Origin: Gillisia hiemivivida
GTDB taxonomy: Bacteria > Bacteroidota > Bacteroidia > Flavobacteriales > Flavobacteriaceae
Assembly: GCF_007997295.1 (NCBI RefSeq)
Contig: NZ_VORY01000003.1
Span: 235,290 to 299,289, forward strand
DNA length: 64,000 bases
Direction: 5' to 3'
Of the stretch, positions 1 to 7,957 are shown piece after piece. The position numbers and the translations under genes were made by a program. Numbering within the stretch: the stretch's first letter is position 1; each line of letters starts with the position of its first letter. A model generated the notes under the pieces. That model was not told where the DNA came from. It saw only the letters and a program-made list of their open reading frames with translations, and made no database searches.

Positions 1-899
1 GCAACCAAATTTTTAGCGATATGTCTTGCTGCGTATGCGGCAGATCTATCTACCTTACTTGGATCTTTTCCAGAAAAGGCGCCACCTCCGTGAGCTCCTT
101 TTCCACCATAGGTGTCTACGATGATCTTTCTTCCAGTAAGCCCAGAATCCCCATGTGGGCCTCCAATAACAAACTTTCCGGTTGGATTAATATGGTACGT
201 AATTTTATCATTGAATAATTCCTGAACATATTGAGGGAATAGTTTTATTACACGCGGAATCAAAATTTCCTTCATGTCCTTCTTGATCTTGCTCAACATC
301 GCATCATCATCTTCATCAAACTCATCATGTTGAGTAGAGATCACGATGGCTTCTATACGTTGTGGCACATTCTCGTCACTATATTCAATAGTTACCTGAC
401 TTTTAGAATCGGGTCTTAAATAGGTGATTTCTTTTTCTTCTCGGCGTAACTTTGCCAATTCAATTAAGATCTTGTGAGAAATATCTAATGCCAAAGGCAT
501 GTAATTTTCAGTCTCGTTGGTTGCGTAACCAAACATCATACCTTGGTCACCAGCACCTTGTTCCTCTTTTTCCCCACGATCTACCCCTTGGTTAATGTCC
601 TGAGATTGTTCATGGATCAAAGAAATTACACCGCAAGAATCCCCGCTAAACTTGTAAGCTCCTTTGGTATAACCTATATCGTTAATTACCTCTCGGGCAA
701 TATTTTGTACATCTATATACGTGTTGCTTTTTACTTCTCCAGCCAAAACAACTTGTCCAGTAGTTACGAGTGTTTCACAGGCAACCTTGGAATTCTCATC
801 AAAAGCTAAAAAATTGTCTAGTAATGTATCACTGATTTGGTCAGCTATTTTATCTGGGTGTCCTTCAGATACACTCTCTGAAGTGAATAAATACGCCAT
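1..899 (-). CDS. metK: S-adenosylmethionine synthetase (C-terminus beyond window)
   Basis: Makes SAM from methionine and ATP in the cytoplasm. About 299 codons are visible, read from an ATG at 897-899 towards position 1; the C-terminal part lies outside the window. The N-terminus carries the family motif [17 protein letters not shown], the middle carries [11 protein letters not shown], and near the edge the signature [15 protein letters not shown] (phosphate-binding loop) is intact. It is preceded by a SAM-II-like riboswitch, so the product probably represses its own synthesis. It points away from the methionine biosynthesis operon at 1733. Identification is firm. Confidence 0.97.
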   Translation of the reverse strand, partial: MAYLFTSESVSEGHPDKIADQISDTLLDNFLAFDENSKVACETLVTTGQVVLAGEVKSNTYIDVQNIAREVINDIGYTKGAYKFSGDSCGVISLIHEQSQDINQGVDRGEKEEQGAGDQGMMFGYATNETENYMPLALDISHKILIELAKLRREEKEITYLRPDSKSQVTIEYSDENVPQRIEAIVISTQHDEFDEDDDAMLSKIKKDMKEILIPRVIKLFPQYVQELFNDKITYHINPTGKFVIGGPHGDSGLTGRKIIVDTYGGKGAHGGGAFSGKDPSKVDRSAAYAARHIAKNLV

Positions 900-954
900 T
901 CTTGTCTTTTTAATTAGTAAGTAAGAAAATATTTGACGGGAATTGCTAGCGGAG

Positions 955-1008
955 TTTACACTGCTTTAGCATTTTTTAAGGGTAGCAATCAGTCAAATCA
1001 TTCCCTGT
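955..1008 (-). promoter_or_regulatory. SAM-II-like riboswitch upstream of metK
   Basis: On the minus strand, from about 1006 down to 959, the sequence reads AGGG, then TGATTTGACTGATTGCTA, CCCTTAAAAAATGCTAAAGC and AGTG. This matches the SAM-II layout: a short P1 (AGGG with CCCT), a conserved GATTT loop, an A-rich stretch, and GCTAAAGC closing a pseudoknot (ACTG pairing with CAGT). SAM-II normally controls translation; here it ends about 58 nt before the metK start. The match is from memory of the consensus, not a covariance search. Confidence 0.75.
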
Positions 1009-1077
1009 AATCGTAAGGCGCAAATGTATAAAATTAGATTGAATGCCGTCATCCTTTAACTTCTTTTTTGATATTTG

Positions 1078-1190
1078 TTGAGCGCTCCGCTTCGCCAAAA
1101 GGCCTGCCCGAGAGTTCAGGCGGGCTCACGGCAGGCTTTCGCGACTCGCTTCCCGAGAAAAAGTTCGGGAGAGCTTAAACAAACGCTCAA
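1078..1190. repeat. Folded intergenic repeat element
   Basis: GC-rich patch in an AT-rich intergenic region, bounded by the inverted repeat TTGAGCG (1078-1084) and CGCTCAA (1184-1190). Inside are nested inverted repeats: GCCTGCC (1102-1108) with GGCAGGC (1130-1136), and TCCCGA with TTCGGGA around 1151-1170. No ORF is evident. It resembles the small palindromic repeats dispersed in Flavobacteriaceae genomes. Nothing else is recognised between the riboswitch and the promoter at 1276. Confidence 0.55.
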
Positions 1191-1275
1191 TCCTTAGCGC
1201 AAAAAAATAAATCACGCTCTGAGCATTGACTTTTAGTGGTTTAAGTGAGTTTTATAAAAAATAATTGAGATTAAA

Positions 1276-1308
1276 TTTGGTTTATAAAAAATTCTGTCGT
1301 TAAATTTG
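1276..1308 (+). promoter_or_regulatory. Bacteroidota-type promoter of the metY leader
   Basis: TTTG at 1276-1279 and TAAATTTG at 1301-1308 are separated by 21 nt, matching the Bacteroidota sigma-A promoter pattern (TTG near -33, TAnnTTTG near -7). The predicted start of transcription lies just before the leader ORF at 1327. The same spacing recurs before the second leader (6409-6440). Confidence 0.7.
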
Positions 1309-1326
1309 TATCTAGATTTTAACAAA

Positions 1327-1395
1327 ATGAATCAAGTAATGTGTAATATGTGTATGATGATGTTGGGGCAACCCGCAGCGTTCACTATTGCATAA
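1327..1395 (+). CDS. Methionine/cysteine-rich attenuator leader peptide (first of tandem pair)
   Basis: A 22-codon ORF with six Met and two Cys codons; the core is MCNMCMMM (residues 5-12). It starts 18 nt after the promoter -7 box and stops 22 nt before a strong terminator. The segment GCAGCG (1375-1380), inside the ORF just after the Met run, can pair with CGCTGC (1423-1428) in the 5' arm of that terminator. This is the layout of ribosome-mediated attenuation: stalling at Met codons would free the terminator-breaking pairing, while normal translation to the stop would cover it. The peptide itself probably has no other function. Leader status is inferred from layout and composition. Confidence 0.85.
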   Translation: MNQVMCNMCMMMLGQPAAFTIA

Positions 1396-1417
1396 AACTT
1401 AACTTATAAGAATTGCA

Positions 1418-1448
1418 AAAGCCGCTGCCAACCGCAGCGGCTTTTTTT
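1418..1448 (+). terminator. Attenuator terminator 1 (metY operon)
   Basis: Perfect 8-bp GC stem GCCGCTGC (1421-1428) with GCAGCGGC (1434-1441), flanked by AAA/TTT and followed by seven T. The 5' arm is also complementary to GCAGCG inside the preceding leader ORF, giving an alternative antiterminator. Confidence 0.9.
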
Positions 1449-1514
1449 GTTTATATAATTCAAAACAAATAATAATTAAAAAGGCTTGAAAGATTTCAGC
1501 CCTAACAAATTAAA

Positions 1515-1613
1515 ATGAAAACAACTTTCTCAATAATTACCATAATGTGCTGTAAGATGCAAATGTGTATGATGTACGCAACAAGCCGCTATTGCCAAAA
1601 ATTCAGGATGTAA
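1515..1613 (+). CDS. Methionine/cysteine-rich attenuator leader peptide (second of tandem pair)
   Basis: A 32-codon ORF with seven Met and four Cys codons; the core is MCCKMQMCMM (residues 11-20). It lies between terminator 1 and terminator 2 of the same leader region. Its 3' part contains TTGCCA (1592-1597), complementary to TGGCAA (1648-1653) in the 5' arm of terminator 2, so it repeats the attenuator logic of the first leader with unrelated sequence. No separate promoter is obvious, which suggests two attenuators in series on one transcript. The four Cys codons could add a response to cysteine. Confidence 0.8.
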   Translation: MKTTFSIITIMCCKMQMCMMYATSRYCQKFRM

Positions 1614-1638
1614 ATTAGTTTTATATAGTTCAATTCCT

Positions 1639-1674
1639 AAATCCCTCTGGCAAACTTGCCAGAGGGATTTTTTT
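1639..1674 (+). terminator. Attenuator terminator 2 (metY operon)
   Basis: Perfect 13-bp stem ATCCCTCTGGCAA (1641-1653) with TTGCCAGAGGGAT (1656-1668), a 2-nt gap at the loop, and a run of seven T. It lies about 60 nt before the metY start codon, so without antitermination the biosynthetic genes would not be transcribed. Confidence 0.9.
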
Positions 1675-1732
1675 ATTTCAGCAAAATTAAGATCATTAGA
1701 ATAATTCAAAATAAACCTTTAAAACAAAAATT

Positions 1733-3025
1733 ATGAGCACACAACAATTCGCAACAAACGCACTGCACGCAGGTCACGATGTAACTATCAACGGAGGAAC
1801 CAGAGCTGTTCCATTGTATCAAACCACCTCCTATGTTTTTAAAAATTCAGATCATGCGGCTAACCTATTTTCGTTGGCAGAGCCGGGATTTATTTACACC
1901 AGAATTAACAATCCAACCAACGATATTCTCGAGCAACGCTTAGCCACGTTAGAGGGTGGAATTGGAGCGGTGGTAACGGCCTCTGGAACTGCAGCTATCA
2001 ATACTACTTTACTTACTTTGTTAAGATCTGGAGACCATATAGTAGCATCTAGTAGTCTTTATGGAGGAACTTACAATCTTCTAAATGTAACCTTACCAAG
2101 ATTTGGGATCACTACCACTTTTGTAGACCCATCTGATCCAGAAAATTTTCAAAAAGCGGCCAAAGAGAATACTAGAGTGTTTTTTATAGAATCTCTTGGT
2201 AATCCCAAGTTAGATGTTCTGGATATCAAAGCTATTTCTACCTATGCTAAAGAGTTTAAAGTTCCTTTAATAGTAGATAATACAGTTGCAACACCTTCAC
2301 TTTTAAATCCAATCCAGCACGGGGCAGATATTGTAATTCATTCCCTTACTAAATATATCAACGGGAACGGGACTTCTCTTGGAGGTGTAATTATTGATGC
2401 CGGAAAATTTGATTGGGCCAATGGGAAATTTCCTGAATTTACAGAACCTTCCGCAGGATACCATGGTCTTGTTTATCACGATGCTTTAAAGGAAGCAGCT
2501 TTTATTGCAAAAGTAAGAATAGAAGGATTGCGAGATCATGGTGCGGTATTAAGTCCTTTCAATGCCTTCCAGATCATTCAGGGATTGGAAACCTTAGAGA
2601 TTAGGATTAAAAAACACAGCGAAAATGCTTTGGCTTTGGCAAAATGGCTACAGGAGCAAGACCAGGTGAAATGGGTGAATTATCCTGGACTTGAAAATAG
2701 TGAATATTATGAACTTGCCCAGCAGTATCTGCCAAAGGGGCAAAGTGGGGTTGTGACTTTTGGAGTGGAAGGCGGTTTTGATTCGGCAAAAGTTATTGCA
2801 GATGAAACAACAATTTTCTCACTGCTGGCTAATATTGGAGATACTAAATCCTTAATAATTCACCCCGCCAGTACAACTCATCAGCAACTAAGTGACGAAC
2901 AACAGGAGGCTACGGGAGTTACCAAAGATCTCATTAGACTTTCTGTAGGATTGGAGGATCTGGAAGATCTTAAATCTGACTTAAAACAAGCGTTTTCCAA
3001 GATTGGCAAAAAGGTTTTAAAATAA
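1733..3025 (+). CDS. metY: O-acetylhomoserine aminocarboxypropyltransferase (sulfhydrylase)
   Basis: PLP-dependent enzyme of the Cys/Met metabolism family (430 residues) that makes homocysteine from O-acetylhomoserine and sulfide. The N-terminus (ATNALHAGHD) and the PLP-lysine region IHSLTKYINGNGTSLGG are typical of the long MetY subfamily rather than cystathionine gamma-synthase. The ATG at 1733 follows an A-rich stretch, as is usual in this phylum. It is the first structural gene of the metY-metX-hom-metZ operon and lies directly behind two Met/Cys attenuators. Confidence 0.93.
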   Translation: MSTQQFATNALHAGHDVTINGGTRAVPLYQTTSYVFKNSDHAANLFSLAEPGFIYTRINNPTNDILEQRLATLEGGIGAVVTASGTAAINTTLLTLLRSGDHIVASSSLYGGTYNLLNVTLPRFGITTTFVDPSDPENFQKAAKENTRVFFIESLGNPKLDVLDIKAISTYAKEFKVPLIVDNTVATPSLLNPIQHGADIVIHSLTKYINGNGTSLGGVIIDAGKFDWANGKFPEFTEPSAGYHGLVYHDALKEAAFIAKVRIEGLRDHGAVLSPFNAFQIIQGLETLEIRIKKHSENALALAKWLQEQDQVKWVNYPGLENSEYYELAQQYLPKGQSGVVTFGVEGGFDSAKVIADETTIFSLLANIGDTKSLIIHPASTTHQQLSDEQQEATGVTKDLIRLSVGLEDLEDLKSDLKQAFSKIGKKVLK

Positions 3026-3119
3026 TGTGTTGATTGATGAAGACAATCGGGATGAACAAATCCTAATGCGTGATTTCCGATTGTTATTCATTATTGATAA
3101 AACTTAAAAATAGGTAGTA

Positions 3120-4133
3120 ATGCTTCATAAGATATACATTTCAGAATTTAAGAATAATGCAGGAACCATTCAGGAGCTCCAGTTGACATATCAAACTTTT
3201 GGTAGGGAACTAGGAACTGCGCCAATAGTTCTGGTGAATCATGCACTCACTGGAAATTCAGCAGTAACAGGAAAAAATGGTTGGTGGAAAGAAGTAATTG
3301 GGGTTGATAAAAGCATCGATCTTCTAGAGTATACCGTTCTGGCATTTAATAATCCCGGGAATGGTTTTGATGGAGAGGAGTCTCAGCTAATATTAAATTA
3401 TAAAGAGTTTACGCTTAGGGATATAGCTAAGATTTATTCTGAAGCCTTAAAACAATTAGGGATCTCCAAGATATTTGCAGGAATTGGTGGTTCTATAGGT
3501 GGGGCTTTGTTATGGGAACAGGCAGTTTTAGATCCAGATCTTTTTGAACATATAATTCCAGTAGCAGCAGATTATAAATCTTCACAATGGGTAAAGGCAC
3601 AGTGTAAGGTGCAGGACCAGATCTTAAATAATTCTGTAAATCCGGTTGCAGATGCCAGAATGCATGCAATGACAATTTATAGAAGTCCGGAATCTTTCAT
3701 CTCGAAATTCAATTCAACCCAAAACCATAAAAATGGAACCGGAAATATTGAAGGCTGGTTGGAGCACCATGGTAAAAAACTAGAAAATAGATATCAATTG
3801 GCAGCTTACAAACTAATGAATCATTTGCTTTCTACTTCAGATATAAGTTTGGGTAGTGGAGATCATTTAAGTGCGGCATCAAAGATAACTGGAGATATTC
3901 ATATAATTACAATTAATTCTGATGGCTTGTTTACAGCCAATGAGAATTGGGATACTTATGTAAATCTGTCTCTTATCAAAGAAAATATAAGTATTGATGA
4001 AATTAGATCTATACATGGGCATGATGCTTTTCTAATTGAGAATTCTCAAGTAGCATCATTTTTAAATCCAATATTCAACACTAGTAACAAACAAAATGAA
4101 AAAAATAAACATAGTACTCTTCGGAGTAGGTAA
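3120..4133 (+). CDS. metX: Homoserine O-acetyltransferase
   Basis: Alpha/beta-hydrolase acyltransferase (337 residues) that activates homoserine to O-acetylhomoserine, the substrate of MetY. Visible motifs are the oxyanion segment NHALTGNS, the nucleophile elbow GGSIGGALLWEQ (catalytic Ser), the Asp region INSDGLF and the catalytic His in HGHDAFL near the C-terminus. The preceding 94-nt gap carries an imperfect hairpin (ACAATCGG around 3043, CCGATTGT around 3078). Its last 38 nt overlap the start of hom, which suggests translational coupling. Acetyl versus succinyl specificity is inferred from the family and from metY. Confidence 0.92.
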   Translation: MLHKIYISEFKNNAGTIQELQLTYQTFGRELGTAPIVLVNHALTGNSAVTGKNGWWKEVIGVDKSIDLLEYTVLAFNNPGNGFDGEESQLILNYKEFTLRDIAKIYSEALKQLGISKIFAGIGGSIGGALLWEQAVLDPDLFEHIIPVAADYKSSQWVKAQCKVQDQILNNSVNPVADARMHAMTIYRSPESFISKFNSTQNHKNGTGNIEGWLEHHGKKLENRYQLAAYKLMNHLLSTSDISLGSGDHLSAASKITGDIHIITINSDGLFTANENWDTYVNLSLIKENISIDEIRSIHGHDAFLIENSQVASFLNPIFNTSNKQNEKNKHSTLRSR

Positions 4134-5175
4134 TGTAGGGAGTGCCTTAATAAATCAGATATTGGAAGCCCGATCCAAAATTTTAAATTCTTCTCAGTTA
4201 GAAATTAATATCGCGGTTTTGGTAAATTCTAAAATTGCCTTTTATAATAATAATACCATAAACAACTCTTGGGAGGCAGATTTTAAAACCTATGGATATC
4301 CTTATAAATTGTCTCATATTTTAAATCATGTTAAAAAGGAGAAACTCACCAATTTAATCGCAGTAGATGCTACTGCAAGTGAAGATTTCGTTAAAAATTA
4401 TAAGGAGCTCATAAGAAATGGATTTCATATAGTTGCCGCCAATAAAACAGCTAATACGTTGTCTGATAAATTCTATAAGGAGTTAAGAATTGAATTAAAA
4501 AAGCACAATAAACAATTCCTTTATGAAACCAATGTGGGAGCAGGACTACCGGTAATTAAAACAGTGCAAGATCTACATTTAGCGGGCGAAGAGATAACTA
4601 AAATAAGAGGGATCTTCTCAGGGTCCTTAAGTTATATTTTTAATACATTTTCTAACAATAACAAATCATTTTCTGAAGTTTTGGAGGATGCTAGAACTAG
4701 AGGACTTACAGAGCCAGACCCCAGAATAGATCTTTCAGGGAAAGATGTGGGGAGAAAATTGTTGATCCTTGCCAGAGAAATAAATATCCTTAAAGAACTT
4801 TCTGAAGTTAGAATAGAAAGCCTGGTTCCTAATCATCTCAATGGAAAGAGTTCAATTTCTCATTTTATCGAGAATCAACAAGAACTAAACTTAAATTTCG
4901 AAGAACGGAGATCAAAATTAAAGTCGGATGAGGTTTTAAGGCATATTGGAGAGTTAGACGTAGCCAGCGGAGAATTAGAAGTGAAATTGGTAACAGAAAA
5001 AAGAAGTTCTCCCTTTGGAAGTTTACAGGAAGCCGATGCTTCTTTTGAAATATATACGAAGTCTTATGGGAATAGGCCAATTGTTATTCAAGGCGCTGGA
5101 GCAGGCGCAGCAGTGACTTCAAGAGGAGTATTGTCTGATCTTTTAAAGATCTCAGAAAAACTTGAATGTATATAA
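4096..5175 (+). CDS. hom: Homoserine dehydrogenase (copy 1)
   Basis: NAD(P)H-dependent reduction of aspartate semialdehyde to homoserine. The 359-residue protein has the Rossmann motif GVGNVG near residue 10, then AANKT, YETNVGAGLPVI and the catalytic-domain signature GIFSGSLSYIFN. It has neither an aspartokinase domain nor a C-terminal ACT domain, so allosteric threonine control of the usual kind is not evident. It overlaps metX by 38 nt in another frame. A clear paralogue lies at 6881-7957; both begin with MKKI and share GVGNVGSALINQILEAR. Confidence 0.93.
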   Translation: MKKINIVLFGVGNVGSALINQILEARSKILNSSQLEINIAVLVNSKIAFYNNNTINNSWEADFKTYGYPYKLSHILNHVKKEKLTNLIAVDATASEDFVKNYKELIRNGFHIVAANKTANTLSDKFYKELRIELKKHNKQFLYETNVGAGLPVIKTVQDLHLAGEEITKIRGIFSGSLSYIFNTFSNNNKSFSEVLEDARTRGLTEPDPRIDLSGKDVGRKLLILAREINILKELSEVRIESLVPNHLNGKSSISHFIENQQELNLNFEERRSKLKSDEVLRHIGELDVASGELEVKLVTEKRSSPFGSLQEADASFEIYTKSYGNRPIVIQGAGAGAAVTSRGVLSDLLKISEKLECI

Positions 5176-5185
5176 TTCACTGAAA

Positions 5186-6364
5186 ATGGAAAATAAACAT
5201 ATAGAAACTACGGCTATCAGGACACAAGCAGCTAGAACCCAATATTTAGAACATTCTGTTCCTTTATACTTAACATCAAGTTATGTTTTCGAAGATTCAG
5301 AAGATATGCGCGCGTCTTTTGCTGAAGAGAAAGAACGAAATATTTATAGCAGATATTCCAATCCGAATACCTCTGAGTTTATAGATAAAATGGTGATAAT
5401 GGAACAAGCAGAAGCTGGATTTGCTTTTGCTTCAGGAATGGCAGCGGTGTTTTCTAGTTTGGCTGCTTTGTTAAATAGTGGTGACCATATTGTTGCTTGT
5501 AAATCCTTATTTGGATCTACACACAGCTTGTTTTCTCAATATTTTCCTAAATGGAATATTTCACATAGTTATTTCAAGATAGATGAACTGGACAAGATTG
5601 AAAACCTTATAAAACCTGAGACTAAAATTTTATTTGCGGAATCGCCAACAAACCCTGGAGTAGATATTCTAGATCTAGAAAAACTATGTGAGATTGCCAG
5701 AAAGCATAACCTTATCTTGATCATAGATAATTGCTTTGCAACCCCATATCTTCAAAATCCAATAGTATTTGGGGCAGATCTTGTAATTCACTCTGCAACA
5801 AAATTAATAGATGGTCAAGGCAGAGTCTTAGGTGGGGTTACTGTGGGAAGAGCAGACCTAATTAGGGAAATATATTTGTTCTCAAGGAATACCGGCCCAT
5901 CAATGTCTCCTTTCAATGCTTGGATATTGTCTAAAAGTTTGGAAACATTACCAGTGCGTCTAGAAAAACATTGCGAAAATGCGCTTAAGGTTGCTGAGTT
6001 CCTTGAAAATAATTCTTCCGTAACAAATGTGAAATACCCATTTTTAAAGTCGCATCCCCAATATGAAATTGCCAAAAAGCAAATGAAACTAGGGGGAAAT
6101 GTAATTGCTTTTGAGATTAAAAAAGGACTCGATGCCGGACGAAAATTTATAGATGCTATCAAATTATGCTCGATATCGGCAAATTTAGGAGATACCAGAA
6201 GCATATTGACTCATCCGGCTTCTACCACACACAGTAAATTATTAAAATCAGATCGACTGGAATCTGGAATTACAGATGGACTCATTCGTATTTCTGTAGG
6301 ATTAGAACATGTGGATGATATAATAAAAGATCTGGAACAAGCTTTAACTGAAGCAAAATATTGA
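5186..6364 (+). CDS. metZ: MetZ/MetB-type trans-sulfuration PLP enzyme
   Basis: Second Cys/Met metabolism PLP enzyme of the operon, 392 residues from the ATG at 5186. A TTG eight codons upstream (5162) would overlap hom and is less likely. The PLP-lysine motif HSATKLIDGQGRVLGG is typical of O-succinylhomoserine sulfhydrylase (MetZ), although cystathionine gamma-synthase activity on O-acetylhomoserine is possible. With MetY it offers either direct sulfhydrylation or trans-sulfuration to homocysteine. The exact substrate cannot be decided from sequence. Confidence 0.85.
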   Translation: MENKHIETTAIRTQAARTQYLEHSVPLYLTSSYVFEDSEDMRASFAEEKERNIYSRYSNPNTSEFIDKMVIMEQAEAGFAFASGMAAVFSSLAALLNSGDHIVACKSLFGSTHSLFSQYFPKWNISHSYFKIDELDKIENLIKPETKILFAESPTNPGVDILDLEKLCEIARKHNLILIIDNCFATPYLQNPIVFGADLVIHSATKLIDGQGRVLGGVTVGRADLIREIYLFSRNTGPSMSPFNAWILSKSLETLPVRLEKHCENALKVAEFLENNSSVTNVKYPFLKSHPQYEIAKKQMKLGGNVIAFEIKKGLDAGRKFIDAIKLCSISANLGDTRSILTHPASTTHSKLLKSDRLESGITDGLIRISVGLEHVDDIIKDLEQALTEAKY

Positions 6365-6408
6365 TGGAGTTATTATAAATTAAAGGTGGAAATTTTTTCA
6401 TATTTAAC

Positions 6409-6440
6409 TTGGTTTTTAACATCTTCTGTCCTTAACTTTG
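6409..6440 (+). promoter_or_regulatory. Promoter of the second attenuator/hom unit
   Basis: TTG at 6409-6411 and TAACTTTG at 6433-6440, spaced 21 nt, sit just upstream of the leader ORF at 6458. The arrangement is the same as at the metY leader. Confidence 0.65.
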
Positions 6441-6457
6441 TGCTTTCAAACAAGACA

Positions 6458-6526
6458 ATGAATAAAGTGATTCGTAATATGTATAAGTTAATGTGGGAAA
6501 CCCCTACAGCAGCTGCTTTTGCGTAA
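6458..6526 (+). CDS. Diverged attenuator leader peptide (copy 2, first)
   Basis: A 22-codon ORF of exactly the same length as the leader at 1327, sharing its start (MN.V...NM) and its alanine-rich end, but with only three Met codons and no Cys. GCAGC at 6509-6513 can pair with GCTGC (6555-6559) in the following terminator, a weaker antiterminator than in copy 1. It looks like a duplicated leader that has drifted or changed its amino-acid sensitivity. Confidence 0.7.
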   Translation: MNKVIRNMYKLMWETPTAAAFA

Positions 6527-6548
6527 AACTTAAGATATAAGAATTACC

Positions 6549-6577
6549 AAAGCCGCTGCCACCGCAGCGGCTTTTTT
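6549..6577 (+). terminator. Attenuator terminator 3
   Basis: Stem GCCGCTGC (6552-6559) with GCAGCGGC (6564-6571) followed by six T. The stem arms are identical to terminator 1 at 1421-1441, showing that the two leader regions are related. Confidence 0.88.
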
Positions 6578-6601
6578 GTTACAATAAATTGAAATTAGAG
6601 A

Positions 6602-6709
6602 ATGGAACTTAAGAGGAAAATAAGTAAACCAAATATCATGTGTATTAGTAAACATTGCAATATTTATATGCGCATGTATCGCACCACTTTCAATTATCAG
6701 AAATTTTAG
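6602..6709 (+). CDS. Diverged attenuator leader peptide (copy 2, second)
   Basis: ORF of 35 codons between terminators 3 and 4, with internal Met and Cys codons (IMCISKHCN and YMRMY). It ends within sequence that can form an 8-bp antiterminator: TTATCAGA (6694-6701) with TCTGGTAA (6747-6754), one G-U pair. An internal ATG at residue 13 is an alternative start. It corresponds in position to the leader at 1515, and both end with a QKF-type segment. Confidence 0.65.
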   Translation: MELKRKISKPNIMCISKHCNIYMRMYRTTFNYQKF

Positions 6710-6737
6710 ATTTTAAACTAGTTTATAGTTTAATTCT

Positions 6738-6774
6738 AAAGATCCCTCTGGTAATTTTTCCAAAGGGATTTTTT
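6738..6774 (+). terminator. Attenuator terminator 4
   Basis: Stem ATCCCTCTGG (6742-6751) with CCAAAGGGAT (6760-6769), one mismatch, followed by TTTTTTC. It is homologous to terminator 2 at 1641-1668. Confidence 0.82.
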
Positions 6775-6880
6775 CTTTCTAAAACTTAAGTTAAAGTATT
6801 CAGTTTAGAAAGAAAATTTTAAAATTAAAGTCACACTTGGCTGAGTTTTTGAAAACAGTCAAAACCTATTAAATGGAATT

Positions 6881-7957
6881 ATGAAAAAGATTCATATAAT
6901 ACTCTTCGGAGTCGGTAATGTTGGAAGCGCCTTGATCAATCAGATCTTGGAAGCTAGAGAACAACTTAAAAATAAAAGCAAACTAGAAATTAATATACCG
7001 GTAATAGTAAACTCTTCTTCGGCATTTTATGAAGAGAAATGTGTGCGTCCAGCTTGGAGAACCGATTTTAAATATTTTGGTGTTCCTTATACAGTAGATA
7101 CTGTTTTAAAATACATAAAAAAAGAAGCTTATAAGAACGTGATCATTGTAGATGCAACAGCTAGTAAAGAGTTTGTGCAAAATTATTCTACTTTCATAAA
7201 GAACGGATATGATATTGTGGCGTCTAATAAATCGGCTAACACGTTATCCAATGTTTTCTATAATAATTTAAGGAAACAACTCAAGAAAAATAAAACGGAG
7301 TTTTTATATGAAACTAACGTGGGTGCGGGATTACCAATAATACAAACCCTGCAAAGGCTGCATGCTTCAGGTGAAAAAGTAACCAAGGTAAGAGGAGTGT
7401 TTTCTGGATCGCTAAGTTATATTTTCAATCAATTTTCGCAACAAAATAAAATGTTCGATTCTTTGTTGGCGGAAGCTGGAATAAAAGGACTTACAGAGAG
7501 AGATCCTAGAATAGACCTTTCTGGAAATGATGTAGCTGAAAAATTGTTAGTCTTGGCAAGGGAATTACACATGAAAAAAGAACTTTCAGATGTGAACATC
7601 GAAAGTTTAGTGCCAAAGCATTTAAATGGACGAAGTTCAGTTTCACATTTTAAAGATAACCTGAGCGATCTCAATTTAGAATTCGATGACCTGAAGGATG
7701 AATTAAAGCCGGATGAGGTGTTAAGACATATTGGAGAGCTGGATGTGATCACGGGTAGCCTAGAAGTGAAATTGGTAAAGGAAAAAACAAATACAGCTTT
7801 TGGAAGTCTAAAGAATGCGGAAGCTTCTTTTGAGATCTACACAGAATCTCATGGGCAATTTCCTATAGTAATTCAAGGGGCTGCTGCAGGAACTGGCGTA
7901 GCCGCCAGAGGAATTCTCGCGGATTTAACTAAATTAGCCGAAAAATACAATAGATGA
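6881..7957 (+). CDS. Homoserine dehydrogenase (copy 2)
   Basis: Paralogue of the hom product at 4096 (358 residues) with the same motifs: GVGNVGSALINQ, ASNKSAN, YETNVGAGLPII and GVFSGSLSYIFN. No ACT or kinase domain. It is headed by its own tandem attenuator pair, which is itself related to the pair before metY, so the leader plus hom appears to have been duplicated. Its stop overlaps the start of the OsmC gene (ATGA). Separate leaders imply that the two dehydrogenases respond to different amino-acid signals, perhaps threonine versus methionine demand; that is inference. Confidence 0.92.
   Translation: MKKIHIILFGVGNVGSALINQILEAREQLKNKSKLEINIPVIVNSSSAFYEEKCVRPAWRTDFKYFGVPYTVDTVLKYIKKEAYKNVIIVDATASKEFVQNYSTFIKNGYDIVASNKSANTLSNVFYNNLRKQLKKNKTEFLYETNVGAGLPIIQTLQRLHASGEKVTKVRGVFSGSLSYIFNQFSQQNKMFDSLLAEAGIKGLTERDPRIDLSGNDVAEKLLVLARELHMKKELSDVNIESLVPKHLNGRSSVSHFKDNLSDLNLEFDDLKDELKPDEVLRHIGELDVITGSLEVKLVKEKTNTAFGSLKNAEASFEIYTESHGQFPIVIQGAAAGTGVAARGILADLTKLAEKYNR

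Noticed and set aside
3043..3085. Attenuator or terminator between metY and metX
   Set aside because: The hairpin ACAATCGG/CCGATTGT has a long loop and no following T run, and no leader ORF is present.
5162..5185. TTG start for metZ overlapping hom
   Set aside because: The ATG at 5186 gives the expected family N-terminus; the eight extra residues add no conserved sequence.
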